Positions 52,969-64,000 of a stretch of 64,000 bases of DNA are shown here, piece after piece. The notes below the pieces were generated by a model, which worked only from the letters and a program-made list of their open reading frames with translations, had not been told where the DNA came from and did no database searches. The first letter of the stretch is position 1, and each line of letters opens with the position of its first letter. This DNA comes from Paulownia fortunei (Eukaryota > Streptophyta > Magnoliopsida > Lamiales > Paulowniaceae), in contig CM033116.1 of NCBI GenBank assembly GCA_019321725.1, positions 434,001 to 498,000 on the forward strand. The letters run 5' to 3'. Both the position numbers and the translations under genes were made by a program.

Positions 52969-55370
52969 ATGAATTCAACAAAATCTCGTCGGAAAATCGT
53001 TCCGGCGGCGGCGGAGAACGGCGACACGGCCGACAAACAAGACCAGCTCCTCCTCTCCGCGGCTATCTGCAACGGCGAAGATCTCGGCCCCTTCGTTCGA
53101 AAAGTTTTTGCTTCCGGCAAACCTGAAACCTTACTCCACCACCTCAAACACTTCACAAAATCCAAAGAATCGGAGATCGAAGACGTATGCCGCGCTCACT
53201 ACCAGGACTTCATTATGGCAGTTGATGATCTCCGATCCCTCTTATCCGACGTCGATTCACTCAAATCCTCGCTTTCCAACTCCAACTCTAAGCTTCAAAG
53301 CGTCGCCGTTCCACTCCTCACCTCCCTCGACGCCTACGTCGAAGCCAAAACCAAGTGCTCCAACATCGCGCTCGCGATTAATTCCCTCAACACGTGCGTT
53401 GAGCTCATGGAGCTTTGCTCGCGCGCAAATTTCCATCTAACCAAAAACAACTTCTACATGGCGTTGAAATGTTTGGACTCGATTGAAACGGATTTTCAGG
53501 AGAAAACGCCGTCGTATACTCTGAAAAGAATGTTGGAGAAGCAGATCCCGGCGATTAGGGCTCACATAGAGAGGAAAGTGAGTAAAGAGTTTGGGGATTG
53601 GCTAGTGGATATTCGAACAGTGAGCCGAAATTTAGGTCAGCTAGCCATCGGACAAGCTTCAGCGGCGCGCCAGAGAGAAGAAGAGCTTCGGATTAAGCAG
53701 CGCCAAGCCGAGGAGCAAAGCCGGCTCAGCTTGAGAGATTGTGTTTATGCATTAGAAGAAGAAGAGGACGATGAAATTGACGGAGTGGTTGATGGAAGTA
53801 ACGGCGGGAATGGAATTTCCGGGTTTGATTTGACGCCGTTGTACAGGGCTTATCATATGCATCAGACTCTAGGGCTTGAGGATAGGTTTAAGCAGTATTA
53901 TTTTGAGAATAGGAAGTTGCAGCTGACTTCTGATTTCCAGGTATCCTCAATGACACCTTTTCTCGAGTCACATCAGACGTTTTTCGCACAAATTGCAGGT
54001 TTTTTTATAGTGGAGGATCGGGTTTTGAGGACGGGAGGAGGATTGATATCGAAATTGGAAGTAGAGAATCTGTGGGATACTGCTGTGAGCAAGATGTGTT
54101 CTGTGTTGGAGGATCAGTTTTCTAGGATGCAAACCGCGAATCATTTGTTGTTGATTAAGGATTATGTGAGTTTGCTTGGTGTCACATTGCGTAGATTTGG
54201 TTATCCAATTGATGCTTTGCTTGATGTATTGAGCAAGCATAGGGATAAGTATCACGAGTTGTTGTTGTCCGATTGTCGTAAGCAGGTTGCTGAGGCTCTG
54301 GCAGCTGATAAGTTTGAGCAGATGTATATGAAGAAAGAGTACGAATATTCAATGAACGTTCTTTCATTTCAGATACAGACTTCGAACATCATGCCTGCAT
54401 TTCCATATATTGCACCGTTTTCATCTACAGTTCCTGATTGCTGTAGAATTGTGCGATCGTTTATTGAGGATTCTGTTAGTTTCATGTCATATGGTGGGCA
54501 GCTTGAGTTTTATGATGTGGTTAAGAAGTACTTGGACAGGCTCTTGACTGAGGTCTTGGATGGGGCTTTATTAAAAGGTATTAATGGTTCAACCAGTGGG
54601 GTAACTCAGGCTATGCAGATGGCAGCAAATATGGCAGTTTTTGAGCGTGCTTGTGATTTTTTCTTTCGTCATGCTGCACAGCTCTCAGGGATTCCTTTGA
54701 GGATAGCGGAGAGAGGCAGGAGGCAGTTTCCTCTTATCAAAGCCCGTGATGCGGCTGAAGAGACACTCTCGGGGTTGCTGAAGCAAAAGGTTGATGGATT
54801 TCTGTCATTGATTGAAAATGTGAATTGGATGGCTGACGATCCACCACAGGGGGGAATGAGTATGCAAACGAGGTGATTATTTTCCTGGAAACATTGGTTT
54901 CAACTGCACAGCAGGTTTTGCCTGTTCAGGTGCTAAAGCGGGTCTTGCAAGATGTTCTTACTCATATTTCAGAGATGATTGTCGGAGCTTTACTGGGGGA
55001 GTCCGTTAAAAGGTTCAACATCAATTCTATTATGGGGCTTGATGTTGATGTTCGGCTTTTGGAATCATTTGCAGAGAACCAAGCTCCTCTTTTGTCTGAC
55101 GCAGATGCGAATCAATTGAAATCAGGACTTGTTGAGTCGAGGCAAACGGTCAATTTGCTTCTGAGCAATCATCCTGAGAACTTTTTGAATCCGGTTATCA
55201 GAGAGAGAAGTTACAACGCACTGGACTACCGGAAAGTGGTTGCCATTTCTGAGAAATTAAAGGATCAATCAGATCGGTTATTCGGTTCTTTTGGAACGAG
55301 AGGGGCTAGGCAAAATCCTAAGAAGAAATCTCTGGACGCATTGATAAAAAGACTCAAGGACGTGAACTGA
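52969..55370 (+). CDS. SEC15B: Exocyst complex subunit SEC15B, with a one-base frameshift
   Basis: Subunit of the exocyst, which tethers secretory vesicles to the plasma membrane. Intronless, as expected for plant SEC15. Opening blocks SRRKIVPAAAENG, LLLSAAICNGEDLGPFVRK and KPETLLHHLKHF match SEC15B. A coiled-coil-like region (about 225-255, AARQREEELRIKQRQAEEQ), an acidic linker (EEEEDDE) and the C-terminal Sec15 helical region follow. The frame breaks at a G6 run (54849-54854): continuity to EVIIFLETLVSTAQQ needs seven G, so one base is missing. As written, the protein stops at 54876 after 635 residues; the second frame continues to KRLKDVN at 55370. The combined length would be about 800 residues, the normal size. 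A homopolymer miscount is the likeliest cause; real loss would remove the Sec15 C-terminus. The copia LTR lies just upstream. Confidence 0.92.
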
Positions 55371-58300
55371 AAAATCGCTGAAACTGTATGTCCCTAGTAT
55401 CGCTCTTTTATTCTCTAGAGTTTCTTGATTGCTATAATTATCGCTATTATTGCATAGTTATCACTAGAAGAATTGGTAGCCATTCTTGTACGCATTCACC
55501 TTTTTCACATTTGTTGTATTCAATTCTTCAGAAACTTATTGAATATCCTGTGATTTATGTCTTTGTTAACATTATTTTGGACCTTCAAATGGAAATTGAT
55601 CAACTGCTGACGGGCAGAAGCTCTGTTGAGCTGATTTTGGTTTGATTTGGTGTGATCTTACTGGAAACATTTCTTTTAGAGCCATTTGCTTAATGATTTC
55701 TGTATTTGATCATCCTCTTTGTTGACTAAATATGCATGTCCCCTTCTTTATGATTCTTCTGGGGTGCGCTCTTTCCGACTTGATCATGTTCTCTCATTAT
55801 TTATTGGAACTCAGTGAGTACATTATAAGTGTTAACTATGGGATTGAAAATATCGATACTAGTAGGATACTGGACAACTTCATAAAATGGGTAGAAAGCT
55901 AATAATGCGTGTGGATGTAAGCCATTACCCACCATGAGAAAGTAACAGAGGACAATGCGTGGTCCACTTGAATTGAGTTTGATGATAATACTTATGAATG
56001 TATGCTGTAGTACACAGATCTTCGAGGTAAATGTTGATGATCTCTGACACCTTCCTGATAAAAAAGTTGAATCTCACTAGGCCTGTGTCCGTTAGACATT
56101 ATATGTTTTTCCATGAGAACTATGCAGGATTTTGAAAGTTATTTGGCTGAAATCATGATTTGGTTCTGTTGTTAGAGATGGCATTGCTTATTGTTTTAGG
56201 TTGGAAGCCTGTTTACTCATTGAGTTTTGTTTTTTGTATGCTGAGGCACGTTCTATTAACAATTTTGTACTATTATTGTAGACCTTTATTACTCATTTAG
56301 TTTTGATTTTTGTGTTCTGAGGCACCTTCTATTGACAATTTTGTACTATTATTGTAGACCTTTATTACCCTGTTTCGTCATCTCCCTTTTGTTATGTGAA
56401 GGAAGGGAAATTGATGGTCATTCACAAGAGAGAAGAAATATAACTTGAAGTATATGAATGGTAAAATACGCATCTTATGTTTGTGAAACTGACACAATCA
56501 ATAGCTTCCTTTTGTCCTATCTAATTCCTTGAATTATCAACTGAAAATTCATAGTATTATTTAGTTTCTTAGCATGCCCAGACCAAAGTCTAGGTCAATT
56601 GCTCTGATGAATTTATCTGAGCTAACCCAACTGCCCAAAGGGAATTTGAGACAAGTAGGTATTCATCAAACTTTTCGTTGTAAATTCTTGTTTCACAATG
56701 AATATACTAAAGGATGCTACAGAAGCATTTTCTCTGTTTGTTTTTTTTTTTTTATTTATTTTTCTTGTTTTGTTTATTAATGAACATGTAGGGTAGGGTT
56801 GTTGGTAAAGCCAACCATAGGTAATCCAAAAATTGCTAACATAACCTACGGAGAAAGAGGAGAAGCAATCAGAATGTGGACGGACAGCTTGGACGAAACA
56901 TCTAATTCCCCGATACTACTCATTAAAACACCTATACTCCCCACTCCTCTTATCCTAGCAACCACCATTTTAATGGGATGGGCCAATTCATAGATTTGTT
57001 AGCCCATGGTTTATTCAATTGTTAGATTGGGTCGAAGGTGGCCCATTTTCGCTCGATGGTCTGGCACCTAGTATCTGCACCAAGTGCTTTAGTTGATGGA
57101 GTCGCATTCTTTTTTCTGAACAATTTTTAAATTGTTTGTCGAAGATAGGATTTCTAATCCTGGGAGCCTGGTGGTAAGAATTAAGGAATATACTCTGGCT
57201 GATTCATTGGGTCTAAGTTTGCCTTTCATTTTATCCCAACTATAAAAAAATGAGGGTGAATGACATTTTACGTCTCCTGAAATGGTAAAAGGACAAATAA
57301 CTTTCTATAAAATAATAATAATAATAAAAAATTTAAATATGCTTTTAGGTTTTTCTCAAATTTTTTATCATTGATTAAATAAAAAATAATGAACATACCC
57401 TCATGTGTAATGATTTTTTTTTACTTTATTTATAGTTATTCCTAATCATTTAAACTAATGGTTATTATACACATATATGTAGTATATATAAGTACTAATA
57501 ACGTGTGTGTTATTTTAAAATAGTAACACATTTTGTTACTTACATTTAAAATAAAAATAGTATATAATAGTTAGCATAATGTTCAATGTCCTTATACAAT
57601 GTAATAGATATTTGAGAGTTTTCTTAATATTTTTTTATTAATCATGCTATATAACATAAAACTTTAAAATTGTTAGCATTATTTTGGATAAAATACTAAA
57701 AAATTGTTACTGAGAAATATATTTTATTTCACATCATTCGAAATGATTCATATATTATAAATAAACATACATTCTACATGTGTGTGCTTGCTTTAAATGG
57801 TTATGAAAAAGCCAACAAGAAATAAGCTTCATTCAATCTTTAATATCTTTATATTTTGAAAAATAATTCAAGCCGAAAAGGACGATATTGAAAAATCAAA
57901 TACTTATATACATGTATGTATATATATATAAGGACAAACAAACAGAAATTATAATCAATATGTTATTGTCCTAATAAAACATGCATAATAAGATGATTTG
58001 ATGGATTAAGCAACGTGGGGTAGCTCGTTTCACCAATTGGAAGTGTCGTGCAATTAAAATCTATTCAAAATTTTGAAAATATGAGCACGTGGAAGTCAAC
58101 ACATTGAACCCTAATCCCATCACTTTCACACTAGAAATTGGCTTTAATGACTTGGAGATAAAACTCGTGTGCCAAAACCAACGACATAATGCAATGAAAA
58201 CGGCAGACCTACGTTTTGTTTCTAATAATCCCAAAATTATTTTAATTTAAATAAACATGCTTCCTAGTTAAGGAAAATTACTTGCTTTGTGAATTTGTGG

Positions 58301-58754
58301 CGGACATAATTTAATTTCATCGTAGAATTATTGCCATGGACCTTATCCTTTTTTGACTACATTTGATTTAGTCTGTCCTAATTAATTTTGTGGCATATAT
58401 AATAATACTTATTTTATAATTAATTATTTTTTAAATATAATTATAATTTACTTATCATATAATATATTTAAATTATACCAAAATAAATTATGACAAAAAC
58501 TTCCCAAAAGTTACCTCGTCCAAATTCCACATGCAACAACTACCCTGGCACCACGGGACTCACCTATCCTTCAAAATACTCCACCAACCAACCAAGAAAC
58601 CCTGTGCGCCAGTAATAATTACTGCTTAAAAATTCAATCTCATGTCCTTAGAAGAAAATTCTCTGGGCCATTCCTCAAAAAATCTACTGTCGTTATTCAA
58701 ACCCCTTTACGTATACTTAAACTGCGCCCTCCATTCCCAAACTCCTCGGAAGCC
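55371..58754. other. Intergenic region, no gene recognised
   Basis: The SEC15B 3' flank, then increasingly AT-rich DNA. A 76-bp tandem duplication is listed separately. A short open frame at 56799-56993 has no recognisable relatives. Confidence 0.5.
56215..56366. repeat. Two tandem copies of a 76-bp unit
   Basis: The unit at 56215-56290, starting ACTCATTGAGTTTTG, is repeated at 56291-56366 with a handful of substitutions and identical 3' halves. Confidence 0.85.
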
Positions 58755-59264
58755 ATGTCTTCAACCACCTGCCTCCTCCTAATCATCTCCCTCGCCCTTC
58801 TCTCCGCCTCTCTGGCGGCCACTGGAGATTCACCGACAGTTTACGAAGTTCTCCAATCGTACGACTTTCCCGTGGGGCTCCTGCCGAAGGGCGTGACGAG
58901 CTACGAGCTGGACCCAAGCACCGGCAAATTCTCTGTGTATTTAAACAAAACCTGCAGCTTCACCATAGATGGGTACGACCTCAAGTACAAGAGCACAATC
59001 ACAGGCACGATTTCAACGGACAAGATTAAGAATCTCAAGGGTATTCAAGTGAAGGTGCTGTTTTTCTGGGTTAATATCATTGAGGTGACTAAGGATGACG
59101 ATGAACTGGAGTTCTCCGTTGGTATTGCGTCGGCCAATTTTCAGGTGGATAGTTTTTACGAGAGTCCGCAGTGTGGTTGCGGATTTGACTGTGTGAATGG
59201 TGTCGCCGGAAAAAAGAGTGGGAAATCCAGCTTCAAAATGGTTGTTCCTTTTCTTCCAGTATAA
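58755..59264 (+). CDS. DUF538 secreted protein, copy 1
   Basis: Single exon, 169 residues. A signal peptide spans about residues 1-21 (CLLLIISLALLSASLAA). The DUF538 hallmark follows: TVYEVLQSYDFPVGLLPKGV, then the beta-rich region with KTCSFTIDGYDLKYKSTITG and KVLFFWVNIIEV. A paired-Cys C-terminal motif, PQCGCGFDC, follows. Biochemical function is not established for most family members; some are stress-responsive and proposed to bind lipid or chlorophyll, which I do not assert here. It forms a tandem pair with the gene at 60248, same strand, about 980 bases apart. No frame damage. Confidence 0.93.
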   Translation: MSSTTCLLLIISLALLSASLAATGDSPTVYEVLQSYDFPVGLLPKGVTSYELDPSTGKFSVYLNKTCSFTIDGYDLKYKSTITGTISTDKIKNLKGIQVKVLFFWVNIIEVTKDDDELEFSVGIASANFQVDSFYESPQCGCGFDCVNGVAGKKSGKSSFKMVVPFLPV

Positions 59265-59545
59265 TTAACGGTGGTGATATTAGAGCTCCAGCGTCTGAAG
59301 TTAGTTATTTTGGAGTGTTTGAAGTAAACTATGGAGATTGGAGGGCGGCTATCAACACTCATGGTTACAGGTGAGCGTTGAGCTTTTGGATTAGTACTTG
59401 AGCTTTTGATTAGTACTGATCATCAAGTAGTAGCAAGTATGAATGCTATGCGTAGGAATAAGCAGTTAATAGGTTTATTAAGGGTTTAGGAGGAGGGACT
59501 TAATTATATGATGCTATTTTGTGCTGTAATCTTCCTCTTCCAAGT

Positions 59546-59551
59546 AATAAA
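59546..59551 (+). terminator. Polyadenylation signal of DUF538 copy 1
   Basis: AATAAA about 280 bases downstream of the stop codon, in AT-rich context. Confidence 0.5.
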
Positions 59552-59645
59552 CTGACGCTTTATAATTGGAGTTATACTTGAATTTTATATTTATTTTTTT
59601 CATGTTTTCTTGACCTTACTTTTTTTTCTTGGTTCAACAATGAAT

Positions 59646-59670
59646 CCCCCCCCCCCCCCCCCCCCCCCCC
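59646..59670. repeat. Homopolymer C25 tract
   Basis: Twenty-five consecutive C followed by AACCAAG and A/G-rich DNA. It is the longest homopolymer in the window; the length is probably uncertain. Confidence 0.85.
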
Positions 59671-60159
59671 AACCAAGAAAAGAAAAGAAAACATACATTA
59701 GGAAAAAATAACAAAAGATTAAAGATGATGGAAAAAATGTTGGACTGTAGAAACAAGAATGAAGTTCCATAGTCTAATTAATTCTTGACCTTTTCGATCT
59801 TTTCTTTTTTCCCCAAATTCTTTACCAATTACTGGTTCCACTCTGTCTTTTTGTTGCAATGCTATTAAGATCTACATTTTGTCTTGGGAAAAGGAAAAAG
59901 AAGATATGAGGCAAAACTTTAGCTACAAATTTTATTAATCAAGCTTTAGAATAAGTCATCATGAATTTAGAGAATTTGGCTTTAAAGAGGGGGAAGGGGA
60001 ACAAATTAAAAGCACAAATGAAATTATTGACCAAGGAAACTAAGTCAAAAAATTTTAGAGACAGGAGCTGGATAAGGATTATAAATTTGAGATTACCTCA
60101 AATTCACCCAACCTTCTCGCCGTTGTTCAATCTATCCCATGATCGCAGTCTTCTCTCAA

Positions 60160-60166
60160 TATATAC
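60160..60166 (+). promoter_or_regulatory. TATA box of DUF538 copy 2
   Basis: TATATAC in CTCAATATATACAAA, 82-88 bases upstream of the start codon at 60248. Confidence 0.5.
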
Positions 60167-60247
60167 AAATTGAAACATAGCAAATAACGAGTCGTTTAAT
60201 CCTTAACAAATCCCAGAAAGAAAATTGATTCAAGCACCAACATAAGA

Positions 60248-60748
60248 ATGCCCACGAATTACCACGAAGCCATCGCTTTCACCCTCTCTCTTCTCTTTCT
60301 CTCCGCCTCTGCCACGGGTCCCACGGCGTACGAAGTACTGCAATCCTACGATTTTCCTGTAGGAATTCTCCCAAAAGGCGTAACCCATTACGATCTTGAC
60401 ACGTCTTCCGGCAAATTCAACGCCTATTTGAACGGTTCTTGCAGTTTCTCTTTGGAAGGTTCGTATGAATTAAAGTACAAGTCTCGAATCAGCGGGTACA
60501 TCTATAAAGACAAATTGACTAATGTATCTGGGGTAAGCGTTAAAGTGCTTTTCCTCTGGCTCAACATTGTGGAGGTTAGCAGAAATGGTGAAAATCTTGA
60601 ATTTTCAGTGGGTATTGCATCTGGGGAGTTCCCGATTGATAATTTTTATGTTTGTCCGCAATGTGGGTGCGGATTGAATTGTAAAAGCATGGAGGAGAAT
60701 TGGAAAAGGGAGAGTCTTAGGACTGACCCTTTTGCTTCCTCGATTTAG
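60248..60748 (+). CDS. DUF538 secreted protein, copy 2
   Basis: Single exon, 166 residues. A signal peptide spans about residues 1-22 (AIAFTLSLLFLSASA). The core TAYEVLQSYDFPVGILPKGV is almost identical to copy 1, then CSFSLEGSYELKYKSRISGY, KVLFLWLNIVEV and the Cys motif PQCGCGLNC. The C-terminus differs from copy 1 (RTDPFASSI). The two are tandem paralogs diverged mainly in signal peptide and tail. Intact. Confidence 0.93.
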   Translation: MPTNYHEAIAFTLSLLFLSASATGPTAYEVLQSYDFPVGILPKGVTHYDLDTSSGKFNAYLNGSCSFSLEGSYELKYKSRISGYIYKDKLTNVSGVSVKVLFLWLNIVEVSRNGENLEFSVGIASGEFPIDNFYVCPQCGCGLNCKSMEENWKRESLRTDPFASSI

Positions 60749-63700
60749 GTGAGGTAAAATTGGTTTCTTGGGCTTTCCGAGGATGTTAATTTATTTACTT
60801 TTCACCATTGTACTGATTTTGGTTCAGCATTGTTTGTTAACTTTTTATGGTGAATCTGTTATATGTATATGTGTGTTACTTTTAGTTTCATTGATGTTGA
60901 GTTGTTTTCTTGATATGCTATTGATTCAATGTTTATTTTTTTCCATCTATGGTATGTGAATTTTGATCCCGAAGTAATTTTGACAATTATCTCAGATATG
61001 TGAAATTTAGAAAGCTGGAATTTAAAGTTCAATCTGTAATACTGAGGATATTCATTTTTCTGCAACTTTAGAAGCAAATATTGTTGTGGTGAACATCTGA
61101 TCAATTCAGTAGTCTGTGATAGTCGGAGGTTTTGATACACTGGATAACATTTTCCTTTTTTTGTGTGTTTTAATCTGTAATATTTGAATGTCACTGACTA
61201 GGCCAATTTTTTTACCTAAGATTCAACCCTTCTCAGTCTCCTAAAAGTTTGTTCTCTGCTATAATTCGATAGCTCTCTCACATAGTGAGAGTAACTGGTA
61301 TGCGATCGATGCTTGCTATGGATATAGAGAAACAGAAATTTGCCTTGAAAATTTTGGTTTATCTCGTGCGCCGATGCATGGGATCTGGGAATTATTGTGC
61401 AAGGAGTTCACTCATAATGGATGCAGAGTTTCTCTTAAATCACAACAAATGGCAAAAAGCAGGCACAGAATAGATTATTTGTCAGTTTGGGTGAGGTGAT
61501 AATCAATTCGTGAGCGGGTGTAGGCAGAGAGCGGAGAACAAGAAGCATGGTATTCAAGAATCCAAGGTATGAGAGGGCCTTAAGCAACATATATAAATAA
61601 AAAGATGAAAATTATAGTTTTAGATGAAAAAAGTTATCAAAATATTATTGTAACTGTATGAATATTCAACTAATAAGTACTCAAGAAGAACAGATAATGA
61701 AAAACAAAGACAATCTCCTTGATTATTGAACACTGAGTAGGTTGGGGATTACCTCTTTGTTCTCTGCAACCTCTTTGTTTTAATGAGCTGCTGCACTTTT
61801 ATACAAATTACACATTGCCATCCTCCGTGCTTGTTTCATCTGCTGAATGAGGTTTTGTAGATTATTGAACACTGAGTAGGTTGGGGATTACCGTGCATTG
61901 TTGATCTTAGAAATTTATGCACCATGTTTACTTTGTTGCGGTGGTCCATCTCTCGATTGTTCTTTGAGCACCAAAGTGCTATGATAATAGGGAATGAAAC
62001 TAATTTTATGGGGTCTTTTGGAGATCCGTGAATGTATTAGGATATCAATACGACGGGAGAACGTCACAAAGCAGCTCTTCTTTTAGTTAATTTGGTGATT
62101 GTTCATCCCTTGGTTGTGCTTCTGTATACTAGGTTATCTATCTTTTCATGTTTCTTCATGCTGCTAGTTTATGACAATACATTTACCCATTATACCCTCT
62201 CATCCAGGGACTGTCCCACTTGTATTACTCTCTCAACCAGGGAAGATGTACTGGGGTAGTTGTCCTGCACAAATTTGTCTTGCACAACTTTTATGTTTTT
62301 CCTTGTGGTCGGAGGCCGAGAAAAATGGCTTCAATTATTATTTTGTTTATAGGAAAAAACTTTAGTTTGGGCAAATATTTCATTTTAATTCACTTCAAGG
62401 CTACGATTGTTTGGACAATCGAGCACTGTTTCTGTCATTTAGGACTTGCGAGCTAGCAAGAACTATATATTACTCTCGCTATGGAGTTTCTTCTTATTTA
62501 ATCAGATGCCCCGTCATTTAGGTTCTCTGGAGGTGTAAATTGAGTTGAGATAATACTTAAAAGTTGATTGACCTGGGGAACCGAGTGTTTTCATTGTTGT
62601 TGAAGCTGATAATCAAGTTAAGCAACTAAATTGTAATATTTGACTCGATTAGAAAATTTCACATAATAAATTGGGTTTTTGGACTAGTGAGTTTTCTTGT
62701 TCAGCAGGCAAAAACTCCAAGGTCAGAGTGGCACCCTGGGGGCAGAAAGAAAGAGAGGCACGGGGGCACCTTCCTTGTTAATGATAATGCAACTTTCGTC
62801 ATACTTTAGTTGCTACAGAGATCATCAATTATACTCATTCATCACGCAAAATTCCATGAATCCAGGCTTTTAAGTCAACTCAATCCTCCCCCAACCAACC
62901 ACCCCACCCCCCCACCCCCCCAACTTCCCAAAATAAATAAACAAATAAATTTAAATGAAAAGTAAAATTCAAATTCATATACCACTACGTTGTTTGATAG
63001 TTGATAAATTATAAATTAAAAAAAATATTGCAATACCAATGTACCCATGCATCTCTTTCAATCAGCAAAAATGATTTATGGTGATATTATACGTTTTGTA
63101 TATTATTTTCTTAATTTCTAATTAGTATATATTTATCCTGCGGAATCTATATGAAAATGATTGTTAGGTGACCGTCTTTGAATAACATAGAGGTTCTTTA
63201 TTTTGGATCAACGTTTTTTTCCCAAAAAAATAATGGATCCTTCATCCATTGGAGGATAAGAACAGTCGGATAATTAACAGATAAGCAGGTGGAAAATAGT
63301 TCAACTTTAGTCAGTCACGTTAACTTTTCTATGCTTCTACTCGATCACGCTAGTAACTGTCATTTTCAATTAATAATTCCATACCTAGTTCATATAGAGG
63401 AAATTATAGTTATTAAATATTTATATAGATTTAGTCTGATTTCTGTTCACATATTTCTTTTATACTAAAAAATAAATATTATATATATATATAAGTGGAT
63501 CAACCGTCCCAAATTAAATTCTTTTAAAAATTTCTTTTGATCGAACCCTAACATGTCTTATTCACTCAATTATGATATATTTTTAATTCTTAAAATTTTA
63601 AGATGATATTTTAAATTCTTAAAATTCTAAGGCGAGGATGCTCCAATGAAAGATTAAGAGATAAACTATAATTTTAGAGAGGTATTTTAAAAGAATACAC

Positions 63701-64000
63701 ACATTCTCTTTCTACAAAAAAATATCTTAAATAGTTCTATACAAGGAACAAATTATAAATTAAAATTCATATTAAATATGTATAATAAATGATAACTGGG
63801 TCAAGAGTTTGCCACTATATATCATTTGCATTACCAAAGTCTAAAAATAATTTTGAATCTCTTATTCTCAATTAACTACATAAAATATTTTTTTCTATAT
63901 TTTTCATACTAACATCCAATAACCAAACATGGCAACTGTTATTTCAGTATAAACAACTTTTTATTAATCTGTTTACTTCAATTTTCTTTATGTAATAACA
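60749..64000. other. Intergenic region to the window end, no gene recognised
   Basis: The copy 2 3' flank, a repeated 33-bp segment, a C-rich stretch near 62886-62925, then very AT-rich DNA from 62930 onward. The short open frames at 61285 and 62171-62456 look random. Confidence 0.5.
61721..61892. repeat. 33-bp direct repeats 139 bases apart
   Basis: The 33 bases starting GATTATTGAACACTGAGTAG at 61721-61753 recur exactly at 61860-61892. Confidence 0.85.

Larger units (their letters stand above)
59265..60159. other. Spacer between the two DUF538 genes
   Basis: It holds the copy 1 3' UTR, a polyadenylation signal, a C25 tract and the promoter of copy 2. No gene was recognised. Confidence 0.55.

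Noticed and set aside
62171..62456. Overlapping open frames of 64-78 residues
   Set aside because: There is no homology, start context or neighbouring exon support; consistent with chance.

Overview
The window is nuclear DNA from a dicot plant. Genes have many short AT-rich introns, intergenic DNA is strongly AT-rich, and the products are plant-specific: plastid RSH1, cell-wall enzymes, a peroxisomal MFP2-type protein, exocyst SEC15 and DUF538 proteins. I cannot name the species. All gene models were spliced by eye using reading-frame continuity and recalled family sequences; no search was run.

Layout: RPL19 (973-3402, minus); an unrecognised acidic membrane protein (5397-7687, plus); a 24-exon RSH1 (9001-16904, minus); a GH28 polygalacturonase (19615-21913, minus); a GH9 class-B endoglucanase (25695-28281, minus); a U2 snRNA gene with its own promoter (31285-31480, minus); a PMEI-pectinesterase (32815-34773, plus); RPL18 (36205-38214, minus); an 18-exon MFP2-like gene (39938-48722, plus); a decayed Ty1/copia element (49972-52769, minus); intronless SEC15B (52969-55370, plus); and two tandem DUF538 genes (58755-59264 and 60248-60748, plus).

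Three adjacent protein genes act on the wall: polygalacturonase, beta-1,4-glucanase and pectinesterase, with the U2 gene between the last two. From memory, the order RPL19, RSH1, GH9B, PME, SEC15B, DUF538, DUF538 resembles Arabidopsis chromosome 4 around At4g02230-At4g02370, so the window is probably a conserved block with polygalacturonase, RPL18, MFP2-like and U2 genes interspersed.

Points most worth a second look: the MFP2-like gene keeps a full reading frame and its hydratase glutamates but has lost residues of its dehydrogenase half; RPL19 and SEC15B each carry a one-base deletion in otherwise conserved frames, which is either assembly error or real decay; two well-supported GC-AG introns and a third candidate occur within 20 kb; and RSH1 has proline where ppGpp synthetases have a conserved glycine. 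I did not find a wholly new system.
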